In this document: positions 1 to 7,344 of the stretch, piece after piece
Position numbering within the stretch: position 1 is the first letter of the stretch
Layout: every line of letters starts with the position of its first letter
Source of the DNA: Nanobdellota archaeon
GTDB taxonomy: Archaea; Nanobdellota; Nanobdellia; Woesearchaeales; CG1-02-33-12
Direction: 5' to 3'
Assembly (NCBI GenBank): GCA_018901315.1
Contig: JAHIFA010000009.1
Span: 1 to 12,654, forward strand
Length of the DNA stretch: 12,654 nucleotides
Translations under genes and position numbers: made by a program
Notes under the pieces: model-generated
Databases searched by the model: none
What the model saw: only the letters and a program-made list of their open reading frames with translations
What the model was told of the DNA's origin: nothing

Positions 1-23
1 AAGAAGATTATCTTATTTTAATA

Positions 24-41
24 AGCTGGCTAAAGCCAGCT
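24..41. terminator. Short perfect hairpin near the left edge, possible 3' end of an upstream transcript
   Basis: The arms AGCTGGC (24-30) and GCCAGCT (35-41) pair perfectly over 7 bp around a TAAA loop. No gene can be assigned to 1-73; two + strand frames stay open from the left edge, to stops at 41-43 and 60-62, so the tail of an upstream gene is possible but not demonstrable. No T-tract follows, so this is not a classic archaeal terminator. It may be an mRNA 3' end structure or chance. Confidence 0.3.
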
Positions 42-109
42 AATTTCCACGCAACGCCCTGAAAAACAAAAGATTTAAATAGATAAAAATATATAATACA
101 AACAGAAAC

Positions 110-145
110 ATGAGAAAAAAAACTTTTTCTTGTAAAAAATGTTAA
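110..145 (+). CDS. Possible 11-codon minigene ending in a CxxC motif
   Basis: ATG at 110 opens a very short frame encoding MRKKTFSCKKC with a TAA stop at 143-145. A TATA-like TTTAAATA (74-81) lies about 32 bases upstream of the ATG. The peptide is Lys-rich and ends in a Cys-x-x-Cys pair, which echoes the two CxxC pairs of the zinc ribbon encoded 33 bases downstream. It could be an upstream ORF affecting expression of that gene, a remnant of a duplicated zinc ribbon, or chance in A-rich DNA. There is no ribosome binding site, so translation is doubtful. Confidence 0.2.
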   Translation: MRKKTFSCKKC

Positions 146-148
146 ATC

Positions 149-172
149 TATTTAAAAATCTAAAAAGGTGAT
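149..172 (+). promoter_or_regulatory. TATA-like element and GGTGAT ribosome binding site for the zinc-ribbon gene
   Basis: TATTTAAAA at 149-157 is centred 26 bases before the ATG at 179, the archaeal spacing that would give a leaderless transcript. GGTGAT at 167-172, six bases before the ATG, is also a good Shine-Dalgarno match. The two readings conflict unless transcription starts further upstream, for example from the TTTAAATA at 74-81. Confidence 0.45.
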
Positions 173-178
173 GCGGTA

Positions 179-286
179 ATGCCTTACAAAAAGATTTGCA
201 TGAAATGCGGTGCAGAGCTGGAAGAGGATGAAAATATATGCCCAAAATGTGGGAAAAAATATGATAATAATGAGGCTTATGGTTAA
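179..286 (+). CDS. Tiny double-CxxC zinc-ribbon protein (35 aa)
   Basis: The ATG at 179 opens a 35-codon frame ending in TAA at 284-286. Two CxxC knuckles, CMKCG (residues 7-11) and CPKCG (21-25), are 10 residues apart and separated by an acidic linker (AELEEDEN). This is the pattern of a minimal zinc ribbon of the kind annotated zf-ribbon or zinc_ribbon_2, with four cysteines expected to bind one Zn(II). Nothing else is in the protein: no membrane segment and no partner domain. GGTGAT six bases upstream and a TATA-like box 26 bases upstream support the start. It is transcribed convergently with the DUF5752-like gene, leaving 30 bp between them. A role in nucleic-acid or protein binding is only a guess from the fold. 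Confidence 0.7.
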   Translation: MPYKKICMKCGAELEEDENICPKCGKKYDNNEAYG

Positions 287-316
287 ATAAGCCGACTAGA
301 ACATAGTTGCTTAAGG

Positions 317-622
317 TTATTTTGCTTTTTGCTTAAGCCATGCGATTCTTTGTGTAACTTTTGAAATAATTTTTCTCCTGTCCTTTATCATATAAAGCTC
401 CTTTGCAAGCTTTTCATCTTTTATTATGTCATTAATCCAGTTGGCAAAATCATTTTTCTCTTTGTTTACATGTGCCTGAAAAACATTTTTATTCATTTTT
501 TTCAGTACAGAGAGAAGGTCATTTATGCTTTTTAAAACACCGCCATCGCATACCCAGAAATTATGCTCGGGATTAACATCAGACAAGGCTTTTAATGCAT
601 CTTCTTTTGAATTTACAGCCAT
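317..622 (-). CDS. DUF5752-like small helical protein
   Basis: This is a 101-residue soluble protein, predicted mainly helical, with no signal peptide or membrane segment. The recognisable part runs from FWVCDGGVLKSINDLLSVL (residues 22-40) to HVNKEKNDFANWI (51-63). I associate this His-Val-x5-Asn-Asp-Phe-Ala-x-Trp pattern with the DUF5752 family, common in DPANN and other archaea and of unknown function; the assignment is from memory. The start is supported by GGGGTGG 7 bases upstream and a TATA-like box (about 656-667) placing transcription some 15 bases before the ATG. It lies 70 bp downstream of rpl11 on the same strand but has its own promoter. No function can be proposed. Confidence 0.7.
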   Translation of the reverse strand: MAVNSKEDALKALSDVNPEHNFWVCDGGVLKSINDLLSVLKKMNKNVFQAHVNKEKNDFANWINDIIKDEKLAKELYMIKDRRKIISKVTQRIAWLKQKAK

Positions 623-692
623 CTAAAACCACCCCTTTTAACCTCATAAGTACAAGCTTATATTTAAAAGTATTTATTTTTGAGAATTAAAT

Positions 693-1460
693 CTACTTTT
701 TCTCTGGATTGTCTCCCTTTTCCGGAGCTTTTTCTGCACCCGGCTTTGCTTCTTCTCCTGGCTTTGCCTCAACTGGCAATAGTTCATCTATTATCATGGA
801 AGGTATTTCTGCTTCTACAAGCTTAGTCTTTATTTCTCCTCGTGCTTTGCCTTCCATCTTGGAGATTATTTCCTTTGCCTTAGCAATGAATTCTTCACGC
901 CTTTCTTCCATTTCCTTTGCCAGCTTTTTCTTCTCTTGCTCAAGCTCTTTCAGCTCTTCTGCTGAAATTTCAGTTTTTTCTTCTTTAATCTCTTTGTCAA
1001 ACTTGCCCTCATTAATCTCTTTTATTGCATCAACAGAAGGCTTTCCTTCTACAAGAATTCCCATTGAGCGGCATGTTCCAACAATTTCTTTTATTTTTTC
1101 CTTTAATGTCTTTCCCAGTAAAGAGTCTTCTTTCATTTTTGCAATCTTGATTATCTGCTCTATTTTTAAATCAGCAACCTTGTCTGTTTTTGGGTTTGAG
1201 CTTCCTTTTTCAATTCCAGCTTCCTTTATAATCAGTGATGAGCATGGCGGTGTTCCTACACTGATTTTGTATTCTTTTGTATCTTCATCTACTATAATCT
1301 TAACAGGAACCTGCATTCCCTTGAAGCCAGCTGTTTTTTTGTTAATATCAGCTATTATCTGGCCTATATTAACACCTAATGGGCCTAAGGCAGGTCCTAA
1401 TGGCGGCGCAGCTGTTGCTTTTCCGCCTTCAATCAATGCTTCTACTGTTTTTTTCCCCAT
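693..1460 (-). CDS. rpl11: Large-subunit ribosomal protein L11 (uL11) with a long C-terminal extension
   Basis: L11 binds the GTPase-associated region of 23S rRNA at the stalk base. Residues 1-155 match the archaeal protein end to end: VEALIEGGKATAAPPLGPAL (6-25), the Pro-rich N-terminal domain that contacts elongation factors, GMQVPVKIIVD (48-58), and the C-terminal rRNA-binding domain ending in VGTCRSMGILVEGKPS (127-142). Archaeal L11 usually ends near residue 160; this one has about 100 more residues. Residues 160-205 are Lys/Glu-rich and likely coiled-coil, 206-230 form a less charged segment, and 231-255 are Pro/Gly/Glu/Lys repeats (EAKPG, EEAKPG) likely to be disordered. TTTATATATAAT (1482-1493, - strand) is centred 27 bases before the ATG, predicting a leaderless mRNA. 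The L1, L10 and L12 genes that often follow are absent. Confidence 0.96.
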   Translation of the reverse strand: MGKKTVEALIEGGKATAAPPLGPALGPLGVNIGQIIADINKKTAGFKGMQVPVKIIVDEDTKEYKISVGTPPCSSLIIKEAGIEKGSSNPKTDKVADLKIEQIIKIAKMKEDSLLGKTLKEKIKEIVGTCRSMGILVEGKPSVDAIKEINEGKFDKEIKEEKTEISAEELKELEQEKKKLAKEMEERREEFIAKAKEIISKMEGKARGEIKTKLVEAEIPSMIIDELLPVEAKPGEEAKPGAEKAPEKGDNPEKK

Positions 1461-1481
1461 TTTAAGAATTGGAACTTATTG

Positions 1482-1493
1482 ATTATATATAAA
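1482..1493 (-). promoter_or_regulatory. TATA box of rpl11
   Basis: Read on the - strand, TTTATATATAAT is centred 27-28 bases before the rpl11 ATG (1460), so transcription should start at or next to the start codon. It sits in the 49-bp gap between the spt5 stop and rpl11, so rpl11 is probably transcribed independently of the ftsZ-secE-spt5 unit. Confidence 0.6.
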
Positions 1494-1509
1494 TCTTATG
1501 ATAAAGAAA

Positions 1510-1989
1510 TCAGCTTTCCTGATTTTCTTCTTCTCCCTCACGCCTTATTACTTTGACTGTATCCATCTTAACTGTTATTGGAATTGGAACAGCTGCTTCC
1601 AAGAGCTCGATGACAATATCTTCTTTTGTCCTGTCTATTCTTGTAACTTTTGCATTTTCCCTCTTGAAAGGCCCTGATATCACTTCAACAATATCATTCT
1701 TCTTTATATTCATCTCAACTTTCTTTGATTCCTCTAGCATGTGCTCTATGTCCTTATAATCTACTTTTTTTGGCAGAATTCCCCTGGCATAAGGCACATT
1801 AAATGCAGCCTGCTCTGCCTCTGCCCTGCTTTCTGCCTCAACAAATATATAGCCTCTCATTCCATGGGGCTTTATTATAGAATAAACATTCATGCCTTTT
1901 TTTGTGGCATTGCTTGTAACAAAATCCATTACCTGCTCTTCCCTGTTTGCTGTTGTTCTTAAAATAAATATATTTGACTTTTCTTCCAC
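1510..1989 (-). CDS. spt5: Transcription elongation factor Spt5 (NusG family)
   Basis: Archaeal Spt5 binds the RNA polymerase clamp coiled coil, usually together with Spt4, and increases processivity. The 159 residues show the usual two parts: an NGN domain (about 5-88; IFILRTTANREEQV at the start and PHGMRGYIFVEAES in the core) and a C-terminal KOW domain (about 95-147; KKNDIVEVISGPFKRENAKV). A short acidic tail follows. Length is normal for archaea. The start codon appears to be GTG (1987-1989), supported by GAGGTG six bases upstream, which overlaps the secE stop codon. That implies translational coupling in the ftsZ-secE-spt5 unit. secE-spt5 linkage is the classic archaeal arrangement, parallel to bacterial secE-nusG. 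Confidence 0.95.
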   Translation of the reverse strand: MEEKSNIFILRTTANREEQVMDFVTSNATKKGMNVYSIIKPHGMRGYIFVEAESRAEAEQAAFNVPYARGILPKKVDYKDIEHMLEESKKVEMNIKKNDIVEVISGPFKRENAKVTRIDRTKEDIVIELLEAAVPIPITVKMDTVKVIRREGEEENQES

Positions 1990-1995
1990 TTAAAA

Positions 1996-2001
1996 CACCT
2001 C
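1996..2001 (-). promoter_or_regulatory. Shine-Dalgarno site of spt5 overlapping the secE stop
   Basis: GAGGTG on the - strand ends six bases before the GTG start of spt5. Its GA is part of the secE TGA stop codon (2000-2002). It decides the GTG start and indicates termination-reinitiation coupling. Confidence 0.65.
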
Positions 2002-2185
2002 AAAAGAATAATTGTTTTATCATGTGTATCATAAATCCAATTAATCCTATAACTATTATGCCTAATCCAGAGGCCTTGACAATAGTCTTGAACTCAAGAT
2101 TAGATGGCTTTTTTGTTACCCTGAATACTCTCTTGCATTCAATAACAAAACTTTTAAATTTAGATATTAAAGAGTTAAAATTCAT
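2000..2185 (-). CDS. secE: Preprotein translocase subunit SecE/Sec61-gamma
   Basis: SecE clamps the two halves of SecY in the membrane channel. The 61-residue protein has the single-span archaeal form: an amphipathic N-terminal helix (about 3-20), the conserved hinge CKRVFRVTKKPSNLEF (17-32), and one hydrophobic transmembrane helix (about 40-58), ending with a short basic-aromatic tail. Length is typical for archaeal/eukaryotic SecE-gamma. The gene starts two bases after the ftsZ stop and runs into the spt5 ribosome binding site, so it is the middle gene of a tight three-gene operon. No Shine-Dalgarno is visible before its ATG; coupling to ftsZ translation is likely. Confidence 0.93.
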   Translation of the reverse strand: MNFNSLISKFKSFVIECKRVFRVTKKPSNLEFKTIVKASGLGIIVIGLIGFMIHMIKQLFF

Positions 2186-2187
2186 TT

Positions 2188-3309
2188 TCAGTCAACAAAC
2201 TCTATTCCCAGCTCTGTTTCAATCTCCTGCTTCTTTCTGTCTGAAACTTTTGTTCCTGAGCCAAAGATTTGAGATGATTTAACGCCCGTAACTATGAGCA
2301 TAGCCCTTATTGTATTCTGCATATCCTCAGATATTTGCGCACCCCAGATAAGTTTTGCATCCTCATCAAGCTTTTCAGATATTGCCTCAACAACTTTTCT
2401 TGCCTCACCCAAGGTCATGTCAGGACCACCAGAGACATTTATTAAGGCGCCATTTGCTCCTGATATGTCAACATCCAGCAAAGGATTTGATATTGCTTTC
2501 TCAACTGCCTCAACAGCCCTGTTTTCTGAATCTGATTCGCCGACACCTATCAAGGCAACTCCTCCGCCAGTCATTACAGCCCGGATGTCTGCAAAATCAA
2601 GATTAATAAGCCCTGCTTTTGTAACCATCTCTGCAATTCCCTTTACAGCATTTGTCAGTATTTCATCTGCAACCTTAAATGCAGTTTGCAATGGCAGGTC
2701 AGGCGCAATCTCAAGTAATTTATCATTGGGTATAACTATCAATGTGTCCACAATATTTTCCATCTTCTCGAGACCAATTATAGCATTTTCATACCTGCGC
2801 TGTCCCTCAACTGAGAAGGGGATTGTTACAACTCCAACTGTAAGAGCGCCTGCTTTTTTGGCAACCTCTGCTATTACCGGTGCAGAGCCTGTTCCAGTTC
2901 CTCCGCCAAGGCCGCATGTTATAAATACCATGTCTGCACCCTGAACTGCGTGCTTTATATCCTGCTCATTTTCCCTGGCAGCCTCTTCGCCAATCTTTGG
3001 ATTAGAGCCAGCGCCAAGGCCATGGGTAATATCCTTTCCAATTAGTATTTTTTTATCAGCGGTTGTGTAAAGCAAATCTTGGGCATCTGTATTAATAGCT
3101 ATTGTTTCAGCGCCAACAACTCCAACCTCGCTTATCCTGTTGATTGTGTTATTTCCAGCACCTCCTGTGCCAATAACCTTTATTGTAGCCCTTTGTTTTG
3201 AAAGCATTTCCTCTAGTTCAGCGTCAAGTTCAACATTCTTTTTAGTTTGTTCAGATCTTATAACATTTTCATTAGGGTTGTCTTTGATAAAATCATCCAA
3301 TTTCCCCAC
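2188..3309 (-). CDS. ftsZ: Cell division GTPase FtsZ (FtsZ1 type)
   Basis: FtsZ polymerises with GTP into the division ring at mid-cell. The 373 residues contain the nucleotide-binding start [17 protein letters not shown] (43-59), the tubulin signature GGGTGTG (135-141), the ribose/guanine contact segment [14 protein letters not shown] (163-176), and the T7 catalytic loop NLDFAD (236-241), whose two aspartates activate GTP hydrolysis in the next subunit. All catalytic residues are present. The overall pattern ([15 protein letters not shown], short C-terminus ending ELGIEFVD) resembles archaeal FtsZ1, the paralogue usually next to secE-spt5. The likely start is GTG (3307-3309) with GAGGTG overlapping it; TTTAAATA at 3341-3348 (- strand) gives a leader of about nine bases. 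It leads the ftsZ-secE-spt5 operon. Confidence 0.97.
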   Translation of the reverse strand: MGKLDDFIKDNPNENVIRSEQTKKNVELDAELEEMLSKQRATIKVIGTGGAGNNTINRISEVGVVGAETIAINTDAQDLLYTTADKKILIGKDITHGLGAGSNPKIGEEAARENEQDIKHAVQGADMVFITCGLGGGTGTGSAPVIAEVAKKAGALTVGVVTIPFSVEGQRRYENAIIGLEKMENIVDTLIVIPNDKLLEIAPDLPLQTAFKVADEILTNAVKGIAEMVTKAGLINLDFADIRAVMTGGGVALIGVGESDSENRAVEAVEKAISNPLLDVDISGANGALINVSGGPDMTLGEARKVVEAISEKLDEDAKLIWGAQISEDMQNTIRAMLIVTGVKSSQIFGSGTKVSDRKKQEIETELGIEFVD

Positions 3310-3360
3310 CTCGTATACAGGATTATTATTCTATTACTTATATTTAAAGTTGTCGAAAAA

Positions 3361-4065
3361 CTAACTCTTATTTTCTTTTGGTTTTTCTGGCAGCTTATTT
3401 TCTTTTGCTTTAGCGTGTATTGCCTTGAACTCAATCTTTTTAATTGATGGTATAAGCTCCTTGATATGTTCTGTTAATTTTTCCTCAATAGGCTTTGGCA
3501 AATTCTGCTTTATGTTTAAGCTTACAGCTGCATTTCCCTCTTTAATATCTGCCTTTATGTCCTTTAAATTTAGTTGCAGCTTTAACAAGGCATTTAGTTT
3601 TTCCTCATCATCTTTTATTATCTTATTAATCTTAAAATTATAAATCAATTCCTTGCCTGCAAGAGGATGATTAAAGTCCACTAAAGTGCGACCCCCGCTT
3701 ACTGTTCTTATCATGCCCATCATGCCGTCTATATTCACCTGCAATCCAGGCATTGGGTTAATCTTCTGCTTTATGAACTTGCTTGTAGCCACGAGCTGTA
3801 TTAGTTTTGCATTCTTTTTTCCAAAACCCTGCTCAGGGCTTAGCTCAATGTGATATTTTTTTCCTAGTTCCTTTCCTTCAAGCTGTTCATCTAATCCTTT
3901 GATTACATGGTTTTGGCCGATGCAGATTATTACAGGGTCATAAGATGCCCTTGCATCGTGGATATTGTTTTCCTTTGCCTCTTTCTCGCTGGTTGTATCA
4001 AAAACAAAATCCATGTCTTTTACTTTTCCAGTGTATTCAAGCTCTATAAAATCTCCTTTTTTCAT
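3361..4065 (-). CDS. FKBP-type peptidyl-prolyl isomerase, SlyD/FKBP26-like
   Basis: This is a cytoplasmic prolyl cis-trans isomerase and chaperone. The 234 residues begin with the FKBP half-barrel (MKKGDFIELEYTGKV, then DPVIICIGQNHVIKGLDEQL at 43-62), followed by an insert-in-flap chaperone domain (about 85-130; LIQLVATSKF to MMGMIRTVSGG) and the return strand DFNHPLAGKEL (130-140), which is strongly conserved in SlyD-like FKBPs. A further domain of about 85 residues (150-234), as in the longer archaeal FKBP26 proteins, ends in a Lys/Pro/Glu tail. There is no signal peptide, so it is cytoplasmic. GAGGGAT (4073-4079, - strand) is the ribosome binding site, and a TATA-like AATAAATA (about 4105-4112) sits upstream, so it has its own promoter. 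Confidence 0.93.
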   Translation of the reverse strand: MKKGDFIELEYTGKVKDMDFVFDTTSEKEAKENNIHDARASYDPVIICIGQNHVIKGLDEQLEGKELGKKYHIELSPEQGFGKKNAKLIQLVATSKFIKQKINPMPGLQVNIDGMMGMIRTVSGGRTLVDFNHPLAGKELIYNFKINKIIKDDEEKLNALLKLQLNLKDIKADIKEGNAAVSLNIKQNLPKPIEEKLTEHIKELIPSIKKIEFKAIHAKAKENKLPEKPKENKS

Positions 4066-4124
4066 TAATTTAATCCCTCATTAACAGAAGAAACATTCTG
4101 AGAGTATTTATTATGTTTATAAAT

Positions 4125-4652
4125 TTATCGAATTTTTTCAATAATTTTGTCAACAACCTCTTTTATTGTAATGTTTGTTGTGTCAATAACATAATCATAG
4201 TTTTTTTTGTTAAAAATATCCAGATTATAATATTTTCTGTATCTTACCTCATCAGACTCAAGCCTTATTCTTATTTTTTCAATTGCCTCATTCAAATTGT
4301 TGTATTTTTCGTTATTTCTGCTGTGATTAAAGACCCTCTCAGCCCCTGTTTTTGGCTCAACATCAAGGAAGATTTTTACTGATTTTGGTATGAAATGAAA
4401 TGATGTCCTCCCGACCATAACAAAATTATCCTCTCTTCTTCCTTTTTCCTCGGCAAATTTGTCAGGCTCTAAATCTGTGGAGGGGTCTTTTTCCCCTAAT
4501 TTGTTTAACTCTGCTAAGCTGATGCCTCTTTTCTTAGCCATCTCACGCCTTAAATCGCCAATGCAGTAATATTTAAACCCAAGTTTTTTTGCAACAAGAA
4601 TTCCAACACTGCTTTTTCCAGATCCGACTGTGCCAGAGATTGTAATTATCAT
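4125..4652 (-). CDS. cmk: Archaeal cytidylate (CMP) kinase
   Basis: CMP kinase phosphorylates CMP/dCMP with ATP in pyrimidine nucleotide recycling. The 175-residue protein starts with a complete Walker A loop, ISGTVGSGKSS (5-15), then YYCIGDLRREMAKKRGISLA (28-47), the nucleotide-monophosphate-binding segment of the compact archaeal enzyme, and MVGRTSFHFIP (79-89). Arg-rich RVFNHSR (106-112) and IRIRLESDEVRYRKYYN (127-143) match the lid region. Length and order fit the archaeal AAA_17-like cytidylate kinase family; related kinases in this superfamily cannot be excluded. Its ATG follows the secD stop by one base with no visible ribosome binding site, so it is probably translated by coupling as the last gene of secF-secD-cmk. 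Confidence 0.88.
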   Translation of the reverse strand: MIITISGTVGSGKSSVGILVAKKLGFKYYCIGDLRREMAKKRGISLAELNKLGEKDPSTDLEPDKFAEEKGRREDNFVMVGRTSFHFIPKSVKIFLDVEPKTGAERVFNHSRNNEKYNNLNEAIEKIRIRLESDEVRYRKYYNLDIFNKKNYDYVIDTTNITIKEVVDKIIEKIR

Positions 4653-4653
4653 C

Positions 4654-6381
4654 TTAAAGCTTGTCTTTTAACAGTATTTCAACAACAGCTGCAAATGCAG
4701 GCCTTGTAATAAATACACCAACTGAAATGCCTATAATAGTTGTTATTGCAAATCCTTTTAATAAGCCTGCTCCTGCCCTCATTAATGGAAGCATTGCAAC
4801 AAATGTTGTGAAGTAAGCTGCCATTATAATAAAGAATGCATTCCTTATTCTTTGTTTCCAGTTAAAAAATACCTGCTGTTCTTTTTTTAATAATTCATCA
4901 GATATGACTATCTGGTGATCAACACATGATCCTATAACAATAATTATTCCAGCAATGGCAGCAATATCAATATTCCAGCCAATTAATGCAGCAACACCAA
5001 GAATAATTATGACTTCTGCTATGAGGGTTATCATCATTGGCAATGTTATCTCTAATTTTCTGTATCTCAGGAAAACAATTAATGATACACTTAGTATTGC
5101 AAGAAATCCAATGAAAAATGCATTTTTAACAAATTCTTCTCCAAGTGATGGTGAGATAGCATCTGTCTTAACAACATTAAGCTTAACAGGCAAAGAGCCG
5201 GTAATAAGTATTGTCTGCAGCCTTTTCATATTTTTTAATGATTCAGACAATGCCTCCTGCTTTGTTGCTCCAGAGCCAGAGCCTGATATCTGGATGTCTG
5301 TTATAGCGCGCCCCTTTAGATCAGAGCCTATATTCAGGGAATCAACATTCTGATTATCAAGATAGAGGTCAAGTGTTTCATTAAGGTAATCATTCTCGCC
5401 CTCTGTTATAATATCCAGGTTTTCTGTAAGATCTGCCTGTTTTTGAGCTGCCTCCGGGCTTAATGAAATAGAAAACCTGAACCTGCAGAACCATTGGCCA
5501 TTGCTCTGGCCATATGAGTTGGGATCAATTCCTGAACAGTCAGCGCTTCTGCAAATGTAAGTTATATCATTTCCTCCTTTAAAAACAACATCATCTCCTA
5601 TTTTTGCCTCAAATTTTCCCTGCTTTGCAACTAACTCTTTAACCTCTTCCTCATTAGCGCCAGCTATCTCAATAAGTATGTATTGATTGCCTGAAAGGTC
5701 AGAAATTGTTCTTACAACAATGTCACTAAGTCCATAAATATTAAGCCTTTGCTTGATATTAGAAAGTACTATTTCAATTTCATCTGCTGATATTTTTTCC
5801 TCTGGCTCAAGAAGAACCCTTGTACCGCCCTGAAGGTCAAGCCCCTTTCTTACATTTGTTGTTGGCGCATTATAAACCCTTATTCCAAGGTCTATTGAAT
5901 CATTGTAAACATTAGTTATTGTCTTTGGAACAGTTATAACCTCTGTCTTGTTTATTGTTTTGTTAACATTTATTCCATTAACAATTTCTGTTACATCAAC
6001 CTCTTTGGTAATTGTTTCATTTATTGTTTCATTCAGAACAATTGTTTCTGTTTTATATTTTGTTATTAATCTGTAAGTGCCTTTATCTGTTTTTACACTT
6101 ACTGTCCTGTTTGGCTTTAACTCTGCTTCAAAGGAATAGTAATCATTTACATTATTAATTGGCTTGTTGTTTATTGATATTATTATTTCCTTGCTCATTG
6201 GGGTTGCTGTAGGCTTTGGGCTTTCTATTCCAGCTAGGTTTGCAGAGGAATTCATTATAACATTCCTTATAGCAACCCCTTTGTTGAATGGATGAGGGTT
6301 TATTGCTATAACAGCAAACAGGATAACAGCCAGAACAATTATTACTCTTAAATTTGTGAATATCTTTTTTAGATTACCCAT
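4654..6381 (-). CDS. secD: Protein-export membrane protein SecD with an inserted PDZ-like domain
   Basis: With SecF, SecD forms an RND-family complex that helps pull exported proteins from SecYEG using the ion gradient. The 575 residues show a first transmembrane helix (11-28), a large extracytoplasmic region, and five C-terminal helices from about 419. Motif DLQGG (182-186) marks the start of P1, and GSCVDHQ (484-490) carries Asp488, equivalent to the essential Asp of bacterial SecD. Between helix 1 and P1 lies an extra block: residues 34-110 look PDZ-like (GVAIRNVIMNSSANLAGI, then IIISINNKPINNVNDY), and 112-160 is a Thr/Asn linker with repeated N-x-T sequons. Cys277, Cys282 and Cys299 in the head could form a disulfide. 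AAGGAGA seven bases before the ATG supports the start; the gene overlaps secF by 8 bases. Confidence 0.95.
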   Translation of the reverse strand: MGNLKKIFTNLRVIIVLAVILFAVIAINPHPFNKGVAIRNVIMNSSANLAGIESPKPTATPMSKEIIISINNKPINNVNDYYSFEAELKPNRTVSVKTDKGTYRLITKYKTETIVLNETINETITKEVDVTEIVNGINVNKTINKTEVITVPKTITNVYNDSIDLGIRVYNAPTTNVRKGLDLQGGTRVLLEPEEKISADEIEIVLSNIKQRLNIYGLSDIVVRTISDLSGNQYILIEIAGANEEEVKELVAKQGKFEAKIGDDVVFKGGNDITYICRSADCSGIDPNSYGQSNGQWFCRFRFSISLSPEAAQKQADLTENLDIITEGENDYLNETLDLYLDNQNVDSLNIGSDLKGRAITDIQISGSGSGATKQEALSESLKNMKRLQTILITGSLPVKLNVVKTDAISPSLGEEFVKNAFFIGFLAILSVSLIVFLRYRKLEITLPMMITLIAEVIIILGVAALIGWNIDIAAIAGIIIVIGSCVDHQIVISDELLKKEQQVFFNWKQRIRNAFFIIMAAYFTTFVAMLPLMRAGAGLLKGFAITTIIGISVGVFITRPAFAAVVEILLKDKL

Positions 6382-7294
6382 TTTTGGTTCTCCTTTCCAG
6401 GTATAATCTTAATATGCCTGCATTCTGCACCCATGTGTTTAGGACATCTGTTAAAAGGCCGATTATAAGGATTAACATAATCTGGCTCAGAGCAGCTGAC
6501 TGTGAGAATACATATGCAACAACTGTTGCTGTGAGTGTTGTAGCAGTCATCATAAGCCCTGTTTTCATTCCATTAACTATTCTGTCTATAACCTCTCCTT
6601 CCTTTCTCTTTAAGACCTTTGTTGACAGCAATATGTTTGTATCAACACTATATCCGATTAGCATTAGAAAAGCAGCAACTCCTGCTGTTGATAACTTAAC
6701 ACCCATCAGATTGATAATTGCCAAAGTAACAACCATATTTGAAAATGCAGAAAGCACTATTGCAAGTGAGGGTATTGGCTGCCTGAAATAGAAAAAAACA
6801 ACAATTGCTATAAACAAAAATGCAAATAATATTGCAGTAAAGGTTTCTTTAAAAAAGCTCGTTCCAAGAGATGAGCCCATTTCCTCAACATTATAGTCAA
6901 GCTCACCATATTTTGTTTTTAGGCTGTTTAATAACTCTTTTAAATCTATGTCTGAAGTGCTTATTGTAACCCCTGTTTTTTCACCTAATTTTGTTAATGT
7001 TCTTACAGAGATATCTGACCCTGGAAATTCAGATAAGAGATATGTTTTTAGGCTGTCAGAGTCAATATCTTTAGAGGGAATTGTTATTGTAATACCCCCT
7101 TTTAGGGATATATCCTTTTCTACAAAGTCGCCTGTTGCTGCATACTTATAGAATATTACTCCAATAGAAAGTATAAGTAGGACAATAGGAATAATCAATA
7201 GCTTCTTATAATTCTTGTCATACCATTCCAATAGCTTGGAAATCTGCTTATTTTTAGCAAATCTTCCCCCATTATTACTATTCTCTTCTGACAT
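6374..7294 (-). CDS. secF: Protein-export membrane protein SecF
   Basis: SecF is the smaller half of the SecDF export motor. The 306 residues have a cytoplasmic N-terminus, a first transmembrane helix (32-50), a short extracytoplasmic domain opening with the D-x4-GG element (Asp61 to Gly66-Gly67), and five further helices (about 150-170, 174-196, 202-222, 245-265, 270-290). GYSVDTN (214-220) contains Asp218, the conserved intramembrane acidic residue paired with SecD Asp488. Length and topology are normal for archaea. secF preceding secD is the order I know for archaea. The secD start lies within the last codons of secF. TTTATTAATAAA (7313-7324) is centred about 25 bases before the ATG, so the operon transcript should be leaderless. 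Confidence 0.95.
   Translation of the reverse strand: MSEENSNNGGRFAKNKQISKLLEWYDKNYKKLLIIPIVLLILSIGVIFYKYAATGDFVEKDISLKGGITITIPSKDIDSDSLKTYLLSEFPGSDISVRTLTKLGEKTGVTISTSDIDLKELLNSLKTKYGELDYNVEEMGSSLGTSFFKETFTAILFAFLFIAIVVFFYFRQPIPSLAIVLSAFSNMVVTLAIINLMGVKLSTAGVAAFLMLIGYSVDTNILLSTKVLKRKEGEVIDRIVNGMKTGLMMTATTLTATVVAYVFSQSAALSQIMLILIIGLLTDVLNTWVQNAGILRLYLERRTKNG
6390..6396 (-). promoter_or_regulatory. Shine-Dalgarno site of secD inside secF
   Basis: AAGGAGA on the - strand lies seven bases before the secD ATG, within the 3' end of secF, and fixes the start that creates the 8-base overlap. Confidence 0.6.
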
Positions 7295-7312
7295 AAATCA
7301 GTGGAAAAAACC

Positions 7313-7324
7313 TTTATTAATAAA
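7313..7324 (-). promoter_or_regulatory. TATA box of the secF-secD-cmk operon
   Basis: TTTATTAATAAA is palindromic and centred about 25 bases before the secF ATG at 7294. It fills the 50-bp gap between the DUF1846 stop and secF, marking secF as the first gene of a new transcription unit. Confidence 0.5.
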
Positions 7325-7344
7325 TGTTTTGGAAAAAGGTAAAA

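Noticed and set aside
709..1482. Long open frame of 257 codons on the + strand opposite rpl11
   Set aside because: It mirrors the L11 coding frame and gives a low-complexity Ser/Phe/Ile-rich product; L11 on the other strand is unambiguous.
2294..2944. Open frame of 216 codons on the + strand opposite ftsZ
   Set aside because: It is an antisense shadow with Ser/Pro/Ala-rich composition and no recognisable motif; ftsZ is complete and intact.
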